DNA of 64,000 bases from Styela clava (taxonomy: Eukaryota > Chordata > Ascidiacea > Stolidobranchia > Styelidae): assembly GCF_964204865.1 (NCBI RefSeq), contig NC_135252.1, positions 9,197,383 to 9,261,382 on the forward strand, given 5' to 3'. Positions 27,572-40,212 of the stretch are shown piece by piece; position 1 is the stretch's first letter; each line of letters starts with the position of its first letter. The position numbers were made by a program, and so were the translations under genes. The notes below the pieces were generated by a model. The model ran no database searches. It was not told the origin of the DNA and saw only the letters and a program-made list of their open reading frames with translations.

Positions 27572-28814
27572 ACCTAAAATAATCATTGAATAATCTCTCA
27601 AAACAAGGGTATATCTATGCTCTTCTAAACGTAGTCAATAGGCTATACTAAACCTGAGTGAAAGTCACGGTCATCTATTCTACACTAAACATCATACGAA
27701 ACGTTTTTCCAATTTCATTCATTCTCTTTTCATCTCATAGTTTCTCCAATTTAAGTATAACATTGATTAACCGCAAAAGAATTCCCGTCAAAGGACGGGA
27801 GAATCTTTTCTCCAAAAATGCACTAGGCCAGAGCCAAAATTCACATAAACGTGATTAGATTAAATAATCAATGAAATATAATTTTAGGCAAATTACATTT
27901 CCAAGTTCGTCATCGGGATATTTTTGTAACAGACGTTTTTGACGGCCCCGCGCGTGTTAAAAATATGTATAATTGGATACTACGAAAGCTGCAGCGTTTT
28001 ATTTTACACAAGTCATACTACGCCTCAACTTTTTGCCATCATTCTTCGGTCAACGTTTATTAACACTTGGGATTATCCCTCTCGTGCTGGTCATTAGCTG
28101 AAGCCGATTTCGCAACTGAACCTAAACCATAAAAAGCATAATAAACTGTGAAACTCAATTGACTGAATAGCTGATGAGGGATTTGTCAGTATAAAAGTTC
28201 TATATGATACGCTCAATTGAACAGTTAAAAATTTGCGACTTTTTGTTGCCGGCTTTTGTGGCATGCGATCTCTTTCAATCTTGTGACCCAAATAAAACTT
28301 GCTCGAAAGACAATATGATTAAAAGTCGGAAAAGCACTGATCAAACAATTTTTTAGGACCAGCTCACTCATATAAAATATACTAAACATAAACCACGTTA
28401 GTTCATCGAATTCTCATGGTTTTGAAATAGATTCTACATTCATTGTTTGTCCATTCAATATTCAAACAAGTATATATGAAATGTTCAGATAAGGTTCGGT
28501 CTAGAATGGTCAAATCACAGTTACAATGATAAAAACACTTTTCGTCAATGATAATGTTTTATTGTATTCCAGTAAAATTAAACTTACTTTTTAAAAGCGC
28601 AATGTTCATGCCAAATAACCTCATCTCAGATGCACAATGCATAACCAATCCCCCGCAATGCAAATATTTCCATCGAAAAATTCAATGAAATATTATGTAA
28701 CATCATCCAGAAAGAAAACATTGGATACGTTTGATTCCGACTCATGAAATTCCAAATTGGTGAAACGTATTTTCTAATGCATATTGCCGAATACATTTCG
28801 ACCACGAGCTTTTT
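27572..28814. other. 5' flank of copy A, homologous to the copy B 5' flank
   Basis: Sequence from about 27585 to 28790 aligns over most of its length with 38450-39560, for example AGTTTCTCCAATTTAAGTA and AAAAGTTCTATATGATACGC. The retained similarity reflects the tandem duplication and may contain the transporter promoter. No reading frame in it is shared intact between the copies. Confidence 0.6.
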
Positions 28815-30966
28815 GGATCTCCGCCATAGGAGACCCTTATTATTTATCAGTCGTTCTGTCTGTTGGATCTCCGCTTCTAGGAGACCCTCATTATCAGTCG
28901 TTCTGTCTGTGTATCTGTCTGTCTGTCTGTCTGTCTGTTTGGATGTAGCGTCGAACGGCTGGACCAATCTGGATGAAATTTTCCATGTGGGTTATCCTGT
29001 CACCCTAGTATTATGCGTTTCGTAGAAAGTCTGGATATGGGTTTCGTTTCCATGGTAACAACGAAAAACGCGCCGATCGTTATGAAATTTCAATTTATGA
29101 CAATTTATCGCTGTTTTCTCGCCAACCAAGTCGAAAATTAAAAATCCAAGAACGCTACCTTCCGCATAGCAAAATACTCTTTCAAATAAGTTATCTTTGG
29201 TCTCGATACTCTATAAACTGGAGGAGCCTCAGGGATTTTAGTGAAGATTATTTTTTAATTTTCAACCCCAATATACCAGTCACGCGAGTAAGACTACGAA
29301 ATGCTCAGCGTTTGAAATGAACTCAGTGGAACGCGCAGCGTTAAATATTAACTGGCGTTTTAAGTAGTGTCTCCTATTATCCGTTAGTAAACTGAAATGA
29401 TGCGGGCCTCAAGCAATGGCGGAGATCCAACTGGGCGCCTACCGGCTTGTCTGTATATCTGTCTGTGTGTCCAAGCTGTAGAGTCTTAGCGGCTAGTAGA
29501 CTAATCTGTATGAAATTTCACACGTAGGTTATCCCGTCACCCTAGTTATGTGCGTTTCACCGGGAGTCCGGACTGATGTTCCGTTTCCAGGGCAGCAGCA
29601 AAAAACGCACCGATCGTTGAAAATATCTCCATTTTCTCATACATTTTGGCCATATTCTCGTCAAACAAGTCGAATATTAAAATTCCGAGAATGCTACCCT
29701 TCGCGGAAGAACTCTTTCTAACTAGTCGTCTTTCATCTGGATAGTCCATAAACTAAGAAAGCCTTAGGGATTTTGGTGGACGTGTTTTTATTATTAGCCA
29801 CAGCATAACCATGCACACGGATACCGATGAGCCGCACAGCACTTAAAATGAGCTGGCAATTCTGTTACACTTTTCTCGGTACAATGGCGTCTCCGTATTA
29901 CCCTTTAGTAAACTGAAATTACGCGGGCCTCAAGCAATGGCGAAGATTCATATTGGGCGCCTGAGAGTATACTTCGTTTAAACATTGGGTAGTTAACTGT
30001 TACTTTATATTTTTCTCTCAATAATTATTTTGCCGGAATGGGTGGTGGCTGACTTTGATGACCTTTGGTCGTATCGCCATCTCCCAGTCTATACCAAAAT
30101 AAATGCTGTGTAATTTATTATTTTGAAATTTATTTGTATTTTGGTTGACAAAAATAATAAGCTCTCTCTCTCTCTCTCTCTCTACCGGCTTGCTTTAATC
30201 ATTAGCTACAGTCTATCATCACGCGAGTATGTCTACGAAATACGCAGCGCTTAATTTGAACTGGCAGTTTCGGTAACCTCCTCATTAAACCGCACTGCCG
30301 TTATAGATCCGAAGTATAGAGCCAAAGTTTGTGTGAATGGTAACAGGTTGACTGAGAGCGGGCCTTAACTATCCTGATCCTGGGCGCCTACCGGCTTGTT
30401 GGATCTCCGCTATAGGAGACCCCTATTATCGATCGTTCCGTTTGTCTGTCTGTGTGTCCATTTCTGGCGTCTTAACGGCTGGGCCGATCTACATGAAATT
30501 TCACACGCTGGTTTTCCTGTTACCCTGGTAATGTGCGTTTTATAGAAAGTTTGGATTGAAGTCTCGTTTCCACGGCGACAACTATAAAACGCGCCGACCG
30601 TAATGAAGTTTTCCATTTTTTCACAATTTAACGCCGTTTTCTCGTTGACCATGTCGAAAATTGATATTCCAAGAACGCTACCTTCTGCAGAAGAAAATAT
30701 TATATGGAACAAGTCGTCTTTCGTCTCGATACTCCATGAACTTGAGAAGCTTTTAGAAGATTTTAGTGAACAATACTTCAATGTCTAATCATTAGGTACA
30801 GTAATTATATCATAACGCGAGCATGTCTACAAAACGCACAGGTTTTAAATGAACTGGCAGTTTCGTTAAACTGCTCTCTTAATCGCGCTGCCGTTATTGA
30901 TCCGCAAGTTTCTGTGGATGGTAACCGGTTGCTTGAGTGCGGTCCTTCAACTATCAGCGGAGATCC
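28815..30966. repeat. Cluster of 'GGATCTCCGC' interspersed repeat units
   Basis: At least two full units (28815-29428 and 30401-30966) start GGATCTCCGC and end GCGGAGATCC, so they have 10-bp inverted termini. A degenerate unit (about 29439-29967) and a fragment (about 30184-30396) lie between them. Each unit has a CTGTCTGTCTG tract near its start and internal blocks such as AAAACGCGCCGA and AGAACGCTACC. Units are separated by GGGCGCCTACCGGCTTGT. No coding capacity. A further copy in reverse orientation is at 45037-45607. Confidence 0.8.
30162..30182. repeat. (CT)n microsatellite
   Basis: About ten CT dinucleotides in a row inside the GGATCTCCGC repeat cluster. Confidence 0.95.
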
Positions 30967-31600
30967 CGGGCGCCTACCGGCTTGTTTTCATATGTTTGAG
31001 TGGGTTTTTACGGCTTTTAACTTTGCCTGGTTGTGAAGTTGTCAAATTTTGCAGTCAGCACTCATTTGAAAAGAGATTTATGACGATTTTGGCGATGTTA
31101 CGGAAAAAACTTTGAAAATTCAAAATAATTTCAAGTTTTTTTTTTCAGCGTTACAACATAAAAACGAAATTCTGATATTCATAAAATGTCCAGAACGTTC
31201 TTAGCAACCCATGCGGCATTTGGAAATGAAGAAAAGTCGTTCAAATTAGAACCGTTCTAAATTTGAACGACTTTGAAAATCCGGTATATTCATCTATGAC
31301 AGTGGTTCTTGAATTTTTTGCAAGCGCGACCCAAATCTGAGTTTTATGAATACTCGCGACCCAAGTCTAAATATCGCAAAATGTATTTTTAATGTTAATA
31401 CTGTTTGACTCAAATACAGACAACTATTTATTAGAAACAGTCCATTGACTCAGTGAGATTGATGCAACTGAAATTTTCTTTTCATTATATCTTATAATAT
31501 AACAACAATAGTTGTAGGAGAATATTGCCATAACGTGATTAACAGATTATAAAATTTCACAAGTTTTGAAAATTACACTTCATTAAGTCTATTGTTGAAT

Positions 31601-31798
31601 TTATGCGTAAAATCCGAAAAGGAACACCATGGTGGCCAACATGATAGCACCAGCTATATTTATAATAGCAGCAGGCCATTTTTCTTCATTGATATCCATC
31701 AATTATTTAATCTGAGGGTGGCTGCTGAGATGTTTTCGTCTCTTCTTCTAAGCCGCAGAAAAGGTCAAATCCTTTCCTAAACCAGGATTTTTCTTTTT
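31601..31798 (-). pseudogene. Broken duplicate of the SLC5A copy C terminal exon
   Basis: Aligns over its whole length with exon 14 of copy C (40406-40213), including the [15 protein letters not shown] start and the FLFGFYA stop end. It is 198 nt against 194 nt. A 4-nt insertion shifts the frame and an in-frame TAA at 31707-31709 cuts off the last membrane helix. An AG acceptor is still present. No other copy C exon accompanies it. It lies about 290 bp downstream of the intact copy B stop codon and marks the right end of the A duplication unit. Not expected to be used, although splicing into it from copy B has not been excluded. Confidence 0.88.
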
Positions 31799-32088
31799 CT
31801 ATGGATAAATTAATGATGCAAAACCCTGTTGTAACTTGTAACTCACAAACACATTACGAATAGATCAGTTGTATTTATATCAAAATTAGTTTTTATAAAA
31901 TGTTCAACCATAATTGTATTATTCTTGTGTGTCTTCAAATTGACTGTCAATTATAGGGATTGACAATATTAAAATTGCTTATGCAATTATCCGTTTTGAT
32001 TATTCAAAAAAGAAACATTGAAATAAGAATACCATCATGTAGAAATTTATAATTTCCTCATTATTTCTCATATTTTCTCCGTAAGGTA

Positions 32089-35000
32089 TTATGCGTAATA
32101 TGCAAAAAGGAACACCATTGTGGCTAACATGAGCACGCAAGCTATGTTTACAATTAATGCCGGCCATTTCTTTTCGTTGATATCCAATATTACAGAATCC
32201 GGTGAGGGTTGCTTTGAGGTTTGGTCATCAAAACCGCAAAAGAGGTCAAATCCTCTTTTTAGCCAAGACTTTTGTTTTTCTGTTGAGCCAAAGAAAACGA
32301 TAGTTAGTTCATTTTCACAATTGAAAATGTGCTGTTAGGTTTAATTTGAACCGACCCCGACACAAAATTGGCAAAAATTCGCTGCTAAGTACGGTAAATT
32401 TACAATAATTTACCATTGTCACCTCCCTCGCAGTCTATTCGTGAATTTGTAAGACAAATTAAGGTATGATCAAGTTCTAAAACATTTTGTCTTGTTTTTA
32501 CCAGTATTACATGATTTCAACACTATGTAGGTTTGATACAAAATAAATCTTTAAAAAAACTTGTACTTTGTGGAGGATGGCTTTCGTGAGTTTCAATAAC
32601 TACAGCATGTTTTCCATTCTCATTTGTCATTTCCTCATTATCGCTAACCATCGCCGCATTTGGGTATCCTCCTTCTGTTTCCTGTTGGTTAAATTGTAGT
32701 AATAGTGCTAGTAACCTAAAATCCTAAACATTATGCTATTTTTATTTTATGGTCTCCTCTCATAAAATTCAGAAAAAGTAATTTAGAGGACATATCAATA
32801 ATCCACTCAAAAAACAATTTCATCCTATACTTTGTCGCCATCTAACGCCAGAAAAACGATCGTCAGTTTGATACTTATTTTGAAAAGAATATTCGATATC
32901 TTTTGTGGTGTATATATATAAAGATAATAAATCCATTGAGATAATCCTCTATTTTAGCTTTAGTACACCGCTTCAAAAACAATAATTCGCCGCGCTTACA
33001 TCGTTCTGCTGAGTACCGGATCCATGAAGTTCAAAAGTCTGTTCGATTGGAATTCTTTTCTTCTTGCTCAGTCGGGTCCAAAATGTCAATCTGTACAACT
33101 ATGAAAATCTTGACGATTCAATTTTTTATAAAGATAAAAATAAGTTTATATTTCCCATTCCTATTGAGTTACTTAGGAGAAGAGCGTTACAGAGTGTAAT
33201 TATTATACCAAATACCTCCCTTTTTCAGACCAAAAAAGGTCACGAAAAACTATGAATATATATTAAATCGTTTTCTTATTTGACACGGAGTGAACCGAAG
33301 GATTGTTTTGTGATGTTAATATGTTGCTGTTGGAAAAAAATCGCTTCTATCTTCAATTACTGGAATAATTTCATCAAAATTTTCGTTGGTTAAAGCTTTT
33401 TGTTGTCTCTAAAGGGCTTTTATTTATTCAAAAATATCTGTGGAGTATAGGGGATTCGTTCTTCACTTCTTCACGAAGTTTTGTGTGATGACGTTATCCA
33501 AATTAAAAATTGCGTCCCTTAGTTCCGTGATTACATCTTAGAGATCTGATGGTCAGACTACCGGTAATGTAAAAGATTCCATACTACTTCATTTTGACTT
33601 TCGTGTCCATACATTTTAGCATTACTCTTTTGTTTGAATTCAGTAATATATATGTAATGTACTAAGCAAGAAAAACTCACGTGTTCACTGGCAATAGGGG
33701 GAGTGCACAAACTAACACTAACTGCTACTATCAACGTGCAACCCGTAAGAATCAACGCGAAATAAAGATAGTGGACCTGAAATAAAATAACTATTTTGAA
33801 AGCATCATCAACAACGAGAAGAATTTATTTTTATTAACCTATCGTACATTATAATTTATACTGAAATTGCAGTTTTGCACCGAACTAAACAATTTTAATC
33901 AATTTGAATTATGTCTATGTTACTAGTACTACTCTAATCGATGTTACAGCGGGTCGCAAACCTTTGACACAACTAGTGGTCTTGTATCTTCTTCTCCGCA
34001 TAATGGCGCTGTGTAGACAAAATCCAATATCATTCGCGTTATACCAATAATCATTCCGATTAACAATGACCAGAAAGCACCCTGAAAAAGACTTCACTTT
34101 TTGGTTGTATTCAGCGGAAAAACGTGAACGGAAAATAAGAAGGAGAAGAGGGAAGAGCAATTGAGAATCAATTATCCCCAAATAACACCACATACATACA
34201 TACCGGCTCATTAAGCCTTGGCCAAAATACAGCAGTCACAAAGATGGTTGCAATTGGAGGACCGAGATAGCTTGTTATAGCCTGTATATAGTCAAATAGT
34301 TGTCCACTTGCAGCTTCCTGTATGATTGGCACCCAGGCAATGCTCACTCCCACCATGCCAAGAATAAACACACTGTGATATAGAAACAACTTTTGTTGTA
34401 AATGTATATAATATATAAATGGCCTACAAAACTCTCACAAATACCTTACCGGCCAACAATCATTAATTCACGTTGAGATGCGTTTTTTCGAATCTTTGTC
34501 CAAATATCACAGGTAAATAAAGTGGAAGCACTGTTGAATACTGATGTCAAAGAAGACATAAAAGCCGCAACCATGGCTGCTAGTAGCAATCCTTTCAAAT
34601 ATAATGTATAATATATTTTACGAGAAAAGTAAGAATACCACATATGCCATGGGCTCGAAATCTAATGTTTCTCACAAAAAATAAATGAAACTTCCCAAAA
34701 CTTTGCCAATCGCGACCAGAGTGCTACTCGAAAAATAGACCAATGCATAAATATATGGACACGAAAGCCCTAACGAAGTAGTACGGTTATCTAATCGTTT
34801 GCAGTACCGTGGTCTTCCCGACGTTGGCTGACTACCAGATCGTAACAAACGCAAGCTGGAACCTTCGAAAGGTGCGTTTATTTTTGATGACTTCATTACA
34901 CACAGAAAAAAACGAATCCGATAGAGCCCACAGAAGTTTTTGAACCAAATAAAAATAATAACAACAACAAAAATCTTCAACCACAGAAAATTTCAAAGCA

Positions 35001-38000
35001 ATTGGTCTGTAGTGAAAAAGAGAAACGATTTTTATAACAACAATATAAAGTTCAAGTATAAAATTAGATCGATTGCTAGCGCCGGTAATCTGTATGAAAT
35101 GATATCGAAGTTCCACAACGCTTCATTGTCCCCAATACATTTCAAAATATTTCAGTAGTTAACAAACTTTACAACTTTACCTTTTGCTCCCGTTGGCATG
35201 GTTGCCAGTACAAGCTTAGGATAAGCAACATTGGAGCAACCGACGGTTGAACCACAATATTTCATACATTCTTCTGGTAGTACACATGCAACTGCATCTA
35301 AATTAATAGGGTGTTGTCTTATTTAATTTTAACGTAATGATTCAACTCCATAATCTATTTGAGGTATATATCTGTTTTTGTAGTTAAGTAAATGTAACGC
35401 AACTTATATACTCGAAATAAAGCAAGTAATAGGGGCTGGCTGAAATGTTTGTTAACGCACTAACCATCAACTAGTACAAGGCCTAAGAATAATGCTAAGC
35501 TACCAAGTTACAGTATAACAGTAACGTGAGAGTGGGATGTACCAGACATTAGATAGGTCTCTGTAACAGGGACTGCTTATGTCATTGACATAGGCTATTT
35601 GAGGCAAATAACGTGAGTTTTGTCGACCAAGCAATGGTTGTTAACACATTGATAATATCGTGCCGCATTGCCACAGACCAATAACTTCACTTACCAGTTA
35701 ATACGATTCTGCTGACCATTCCAACCATTACAATTGTATACATTGGCATTATTTTAATAAACCCTGCCAAAACACAACCTCCTTTTGCATGTGACAAGTT
35801 CTTTGCTGCCAACGTTCTTTGAACAATGACCTGGAATGGAATATTGGTGCATTAGAGATAACACTAGTGAGAATTTCATGAAATAAACTAAAATTGCATG
35901 TACTCTAAATACTAATTTACAAACACCGACTCGAAGCATCGAATGAATAAATATTGTTAGCGTAGGTTGTTAGTACAAACCAAGGTGATATGTTTTCAAG
36001 GAGTCGAACCATAAAATAATTTTTACATTTTGTGTCGAATATTAACATAATTATGTTGCAATGAAATATTATTATTGCTTAGAATGGAGTGCAAATGGCA
36101 CTAAAGAATTGTATGCTATTTTCACGTAGATCACAAAATCTCAAATATTATTCTGAACACAGACCTGATCTGTGCACCAGTACCACGTAGCTAATATTGT
36201 TAAACCGAAAGTTAGTCCAGGCCAAGGAAGATCTCCTGTAACTGGATCTCTAAAAACGCTGAAAGAATCCTCCCTCGGTTCACCGCATGTTGTGTTTGCT
36301 GGCCTCAATCTTGGTACTGCTTGCATGTATTTTGTTTCCAGTTGATCATATCCCCCAATGCTTTCAAACGCTGATAGAGAAGAAATTTTGCGAATAAAAA
36401 ATATTGGAGGCTCAATCTAGCATTTGTGTTATGACAACCCAATAAAATACATGTAGATAATTATAAAATACTTACACAATGCCATCATGATTACTGATCC
36501 AATAGTTATGATTAAAGTTTGAGCAGTGTCTGTATATATGACAGCAGCTAATCCTCCAGTCACTGTATATAATCCAGTGATCAACAGAAGGAGAACCATA
36601 GATAAATAAATATTCCATCCAAGAGCTTCTTGAATAAAGATTGCTCCGGAATATAAGTCGGCCTAAAGTGAATGAATGAAATATTTAATTATCTGTTGTT
36701 AAAATAAATTAAAATAATTATATCCCTCAAAACTATGAAAAGGGTAATTGCGCATTTTAATACCCTGCATGTTCAATACGAACAATATGGGCAAAATTGA
36801 GAAATTTGATTACGGATCAGAAGGATTAACTTCATACGAAGAAAGAAGGACAATAGAAAATATATAAATCTAGATTTACTGTAGACAGACTACATTCTTA
36901 AAAATAGTCTTACAAAACAAAAATGCTCTTTATTCAATTCCAAATTACTTCTTGTTCTTTGTAAATGTATTTTTTGTTTTCATGAATTTGTTATATCTTA
37001 CCGATACTTTCGTTAGAATATAAAGCAACATCGACAACACTGATAAATACACTTGAATTCTTTGGCCTCCAAATCTTGCCTCAAGATATTCGGGCATTGT
37101 GACGACTCCAGCAGCAATATAAACTGGAGCAAATATCCAACCCAAGAAGAAGAGTGTAAGCATAGCCTGGTAAAAATTATAATCCAAGTTCAATATTCAA
37201 TCACTGGTGACATTGACCTTGCCCCATTTTGAGAAAATTGAGACAAAATTTGAGAAAATATTTTATAAAGTGCGTGAATACGCCCAATAAATGTGGCAAA
37301 AAGACAACAAACACGTAATCTGTGCCTTTGGCCTTGTCTAGTCTAAGTTGTCCAAACGCAAACGTATATGATGATGAACTGCGCCAATTTAGAGCAGTGT
37401 CGTAGAAAGTTATTTTTTTTTTATATTAAATAGGAATTGAGAACTTTGTAAAGGCATACATGACTTGCATGAGGACTCTCAAATATAGGCGACATGCATG
37501 CCAACGACGCCCGAAACCTAAATATTTTAGGTACATATAGCGTAATATTAGCATCCGGCAAACGCCATAATGAGCTGATTGACTGAAGCAGCGCGTGGAA
37601 AGTTATAACGTCGTGCATATACTTCTAAATAAAAATTCGCAAATATTTAGTCTGTTCTTTCATCTCTAAACTTTTCATTCTAATGATTACGGAATTTACC
37701 GAGAATCGAAAAAATTATGTTAAGTTATACTAATAATGTTATACTCGAAAGAAGGGATTGTGTTTACTGGGTAACTTATATTTAAAAACTGAAATTTCAA
37801 CAAAAGGATTCACATTCCATTCGAATGCACCGACTGCAATTCCGCCGACCACTCCTGTTCCAGCCAATCCAACGAAACTACCACTTCCAATATTGCTGCT
37901 GAAAAGAGATGCTCCGACAGGAAACCAGGTTATGTGTCTTCCAGCGAGAAAGAATCCGTCAACGTTTCCACGATTCGTGCTGCACATCGCCTGCGAGCAG

Positions 38001-38422
38001 AAATTTAATATTCAGGTATGTTATTATATAGTCAATTATGAATCTGAGTTTGAAGTGTTGTTCACGCGCTTCTGTTCCTTGTTAAAATTATTCATACTCT
38101 TTAATTTACTTGGCACAATACGCAAAGCTATATTATATTTTACGATTGCCGATATAAATTAAGGAGAGAAATGCGCACATTTTGCTAGCAAAAAATTACA
38201 AATTTCTTTTGTAAGTAAGGCCGTAAAATTGAAATATGTTAAAACTTTACCAAATATATTCATAACAATCAAAGTTCAACTATTACCCACCCATATCCCA
38301 ACAGCTAATATGAATGCGAAATAGACACCGATAACAACGAAATCCCATGTTTCTAAATTTGCATCTGGCAGGAGTGCTGCCGTCGTCTGGTCCGAGTAAC
38401 TTGCTGTCGACATTGAAGCCAT
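32089..38422 (-). CDS. SLC5A sodium/glucose-cotransporter-like paralogue B, 14 coding exons
   Basis: Exons: 38422-38291, 37990-37814, 37166-37002, 36662-36476, 36370-36165, 35830-35695, 35297-35181, 34591-34450, 34372-34204, 34081-33962, 33776-33681, 33098-33000, 32681-32567, 32279-32089. Phases fit and give 683 aa. The architecture matches copy A exon for exon, except exon 13 (115 versus 85 nt), which adds about ten residues to the cytoplasmic loop before the last helix. Exon 5 is identical to A over all 206 nt. Sugar-site residues by SGLT1 alignment: N77, E101, Y284, W285, K315 and Q451 are conserved, His83 is Ser82 and Thr287 is Ala281. The Na+-site region [15 protein letters not shown] is intact. 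Introns are compact and free of recognisable insertions. Likely a Na+-driven sugar or polyol symporter in the plasma membrane. The exact substrate is unknown. Confidence 0.95.
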
Positions 38423-40212
38423 TTGTACAGTATATTAAGCTTTATCTGAAATTAGCATTTAATAATCACTCAAAACAAGGGTTTATTGTAGGTTCATATT
38501 CTAAATGTAGTCAATATACTAAAACTGAGTAAAGGTCACGGTCATCTAAACTGAACATCATACCAAACATGTTTCTGTTTTTATTTATTTGCTCAACTCA
38601 TAGTTTCTCCAATTTAAGTAACATTAATTAACCGCAAAAGAATTTCCTCCCAAAAAACGGAGAATCTTTTTTATAAAAATGCGCTCGACCCGAGCCATCT
38701 ATCTTCGAAATATCTTTCGAAAAGTTTCCGACAGCCGCACGCGTAGGTAAAATCTTTATAATTGGATACTACGAAAGCTGCAACGTTTTGTTTTACACAA
38801 GTCGTACTACGCCTCAAATATTCGAAAAAACGTTTATTAACAGTTGAAATAACCCTCTGATAGGTTGCTGAAACCACTGATTGCGCAACTGAACATAAAC
38901 CATGAAAAGCATTTATACAAAGCATATATTTCTAAGCATTCAATTGACTAAAATGCTGATGTGGGATTTGTCAGTATAAAAGTTCTATATGATACGCTCA
39001 ATTGAACAGTTAAACAAAATTTGCGACTATTTGTTGTCGGCTTTTGTGGCATACGATCTCATTTAATCTTGTGACCCAAATAAACTTTGCTCAAACGAAG
39101 GCCAATATAATTGAAAGTTGGAAAAGCATTGATCAAACAACATTATAGGACCAGCTCACTCATATAAAATATACTAAACTCTTCAAATTTTACATTAGTA
39201 CCTCGAATTTGCATGGTTTTCAAGTGGATTCTACATTTATTGTCTGTCCATTTTAACCAAGTAGGAAATGTTCAAATAAGGGTCGGATAGAATGGCATAA
39301 TGACAGATATATAATGATAAAGACACTTTTGCCAATGATGATGTTTTATTGTATTCTAGTAAAATTGAACTCACTTTTTAAAAGCGCACCGTTCATATTA
39401 AATACCTTGGTCTCAGCTCTGCACAATGCATAACCAATCCCTCTCAATGCAAATATTTCTGTCGAAAATGTAAAGAATTCAATAAAATATGGATGTAACA
39501 CCATGCAGGAAAGCAAATATTGGATACGTTTAGTCCAATTCGTGAAATTCCAAATTTGTGCAATGTAGATTCGAGTGCATGTTTTGAAAGTATCTTAGTT
39601 TGCCAAGTACTTTCCGACCTTGAAAAATTTTATCAACGAACGTCTATCATTAGGTATACTGCGATCACAATAGTTTCATCGATAAATCTATTTAGGGTAA
39701 CATGCTGTATTTCAGTGGTTGATAATTCGCGCATTGAATGGGTTTTTCGTTTCAAATTTTGCCGACATTTCACAAAAGATATGTGACTATTTCGGCGATG
39801 CTACTAAAAAAATAAAAACACCTTTGGTTATATTCTCTTGTTCTTTATCAACGTTACAACGTATCAAAAAGTCCTTCAAATTTAATCCGTTTGAAATTTT
39901 AATAAATTTCGAAATTCAAAACCTATTATATTCAACTATGATAACACGGTCCTGACTTCTTTTCCAGCGAAAATATTTCCTTTCCGACATAGAAGACTAC
40001 AAAACGTTGACTATTTTTTCTTACAAATACAAAACTAAAGAAACACTTTCAAACAATTTAAATTTTATTGGTAGGATTGATTACAACGACGTCGAACTAG
40101 CATACGACAGCCATAACGATCGTTGTGAGTAAATATCGCAATGACGTGATTAACAGATTATAAAATTCCATGGGTTTTGGAAATTCACACTTCATTAGGT
40201 CCATTGTTGAAT
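38423..40212. other. 5' flank of copy B, up to the 3' end of copy C
   Basis: 1.8 kb between two transporter genes. The part to about 39560 is homologous to the copy A flank (27585-28790). The part from about 39700 to 40212 resembles 31000-31600, left of the broken terminal exon. No gene is supported. It should carry the copy B promoter and the copy C 3' UTR. Confidence 0.6.
40064..40069 (-). other. Polyadenylation signal AATAAA for SLC5A copy C
   Basis: The minus strand reads AATAAA about 144 nt after the copy C stop codon, a plausible 3' end signal. Confidence 0.5.

Noticed and set aside
28626-29025. Opposed open frames near 28626-29025 as a gene
   Set aside because: They run through the CTGT tract and the GGATCTCCGC repeat; the peptide is low-complexity (Ser/Val/Cys/Leu and Asp/Arg/Thr runs) and not conserved in the homologous flank near 39500.
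31601-31798. Alternative functional last exon for copy B
   Set aside because: A frameshifting 4-nt insertion and an early TAA remove the final helix, while an intact last exon exists at 32279-32089; kept as a pseudo-exon.
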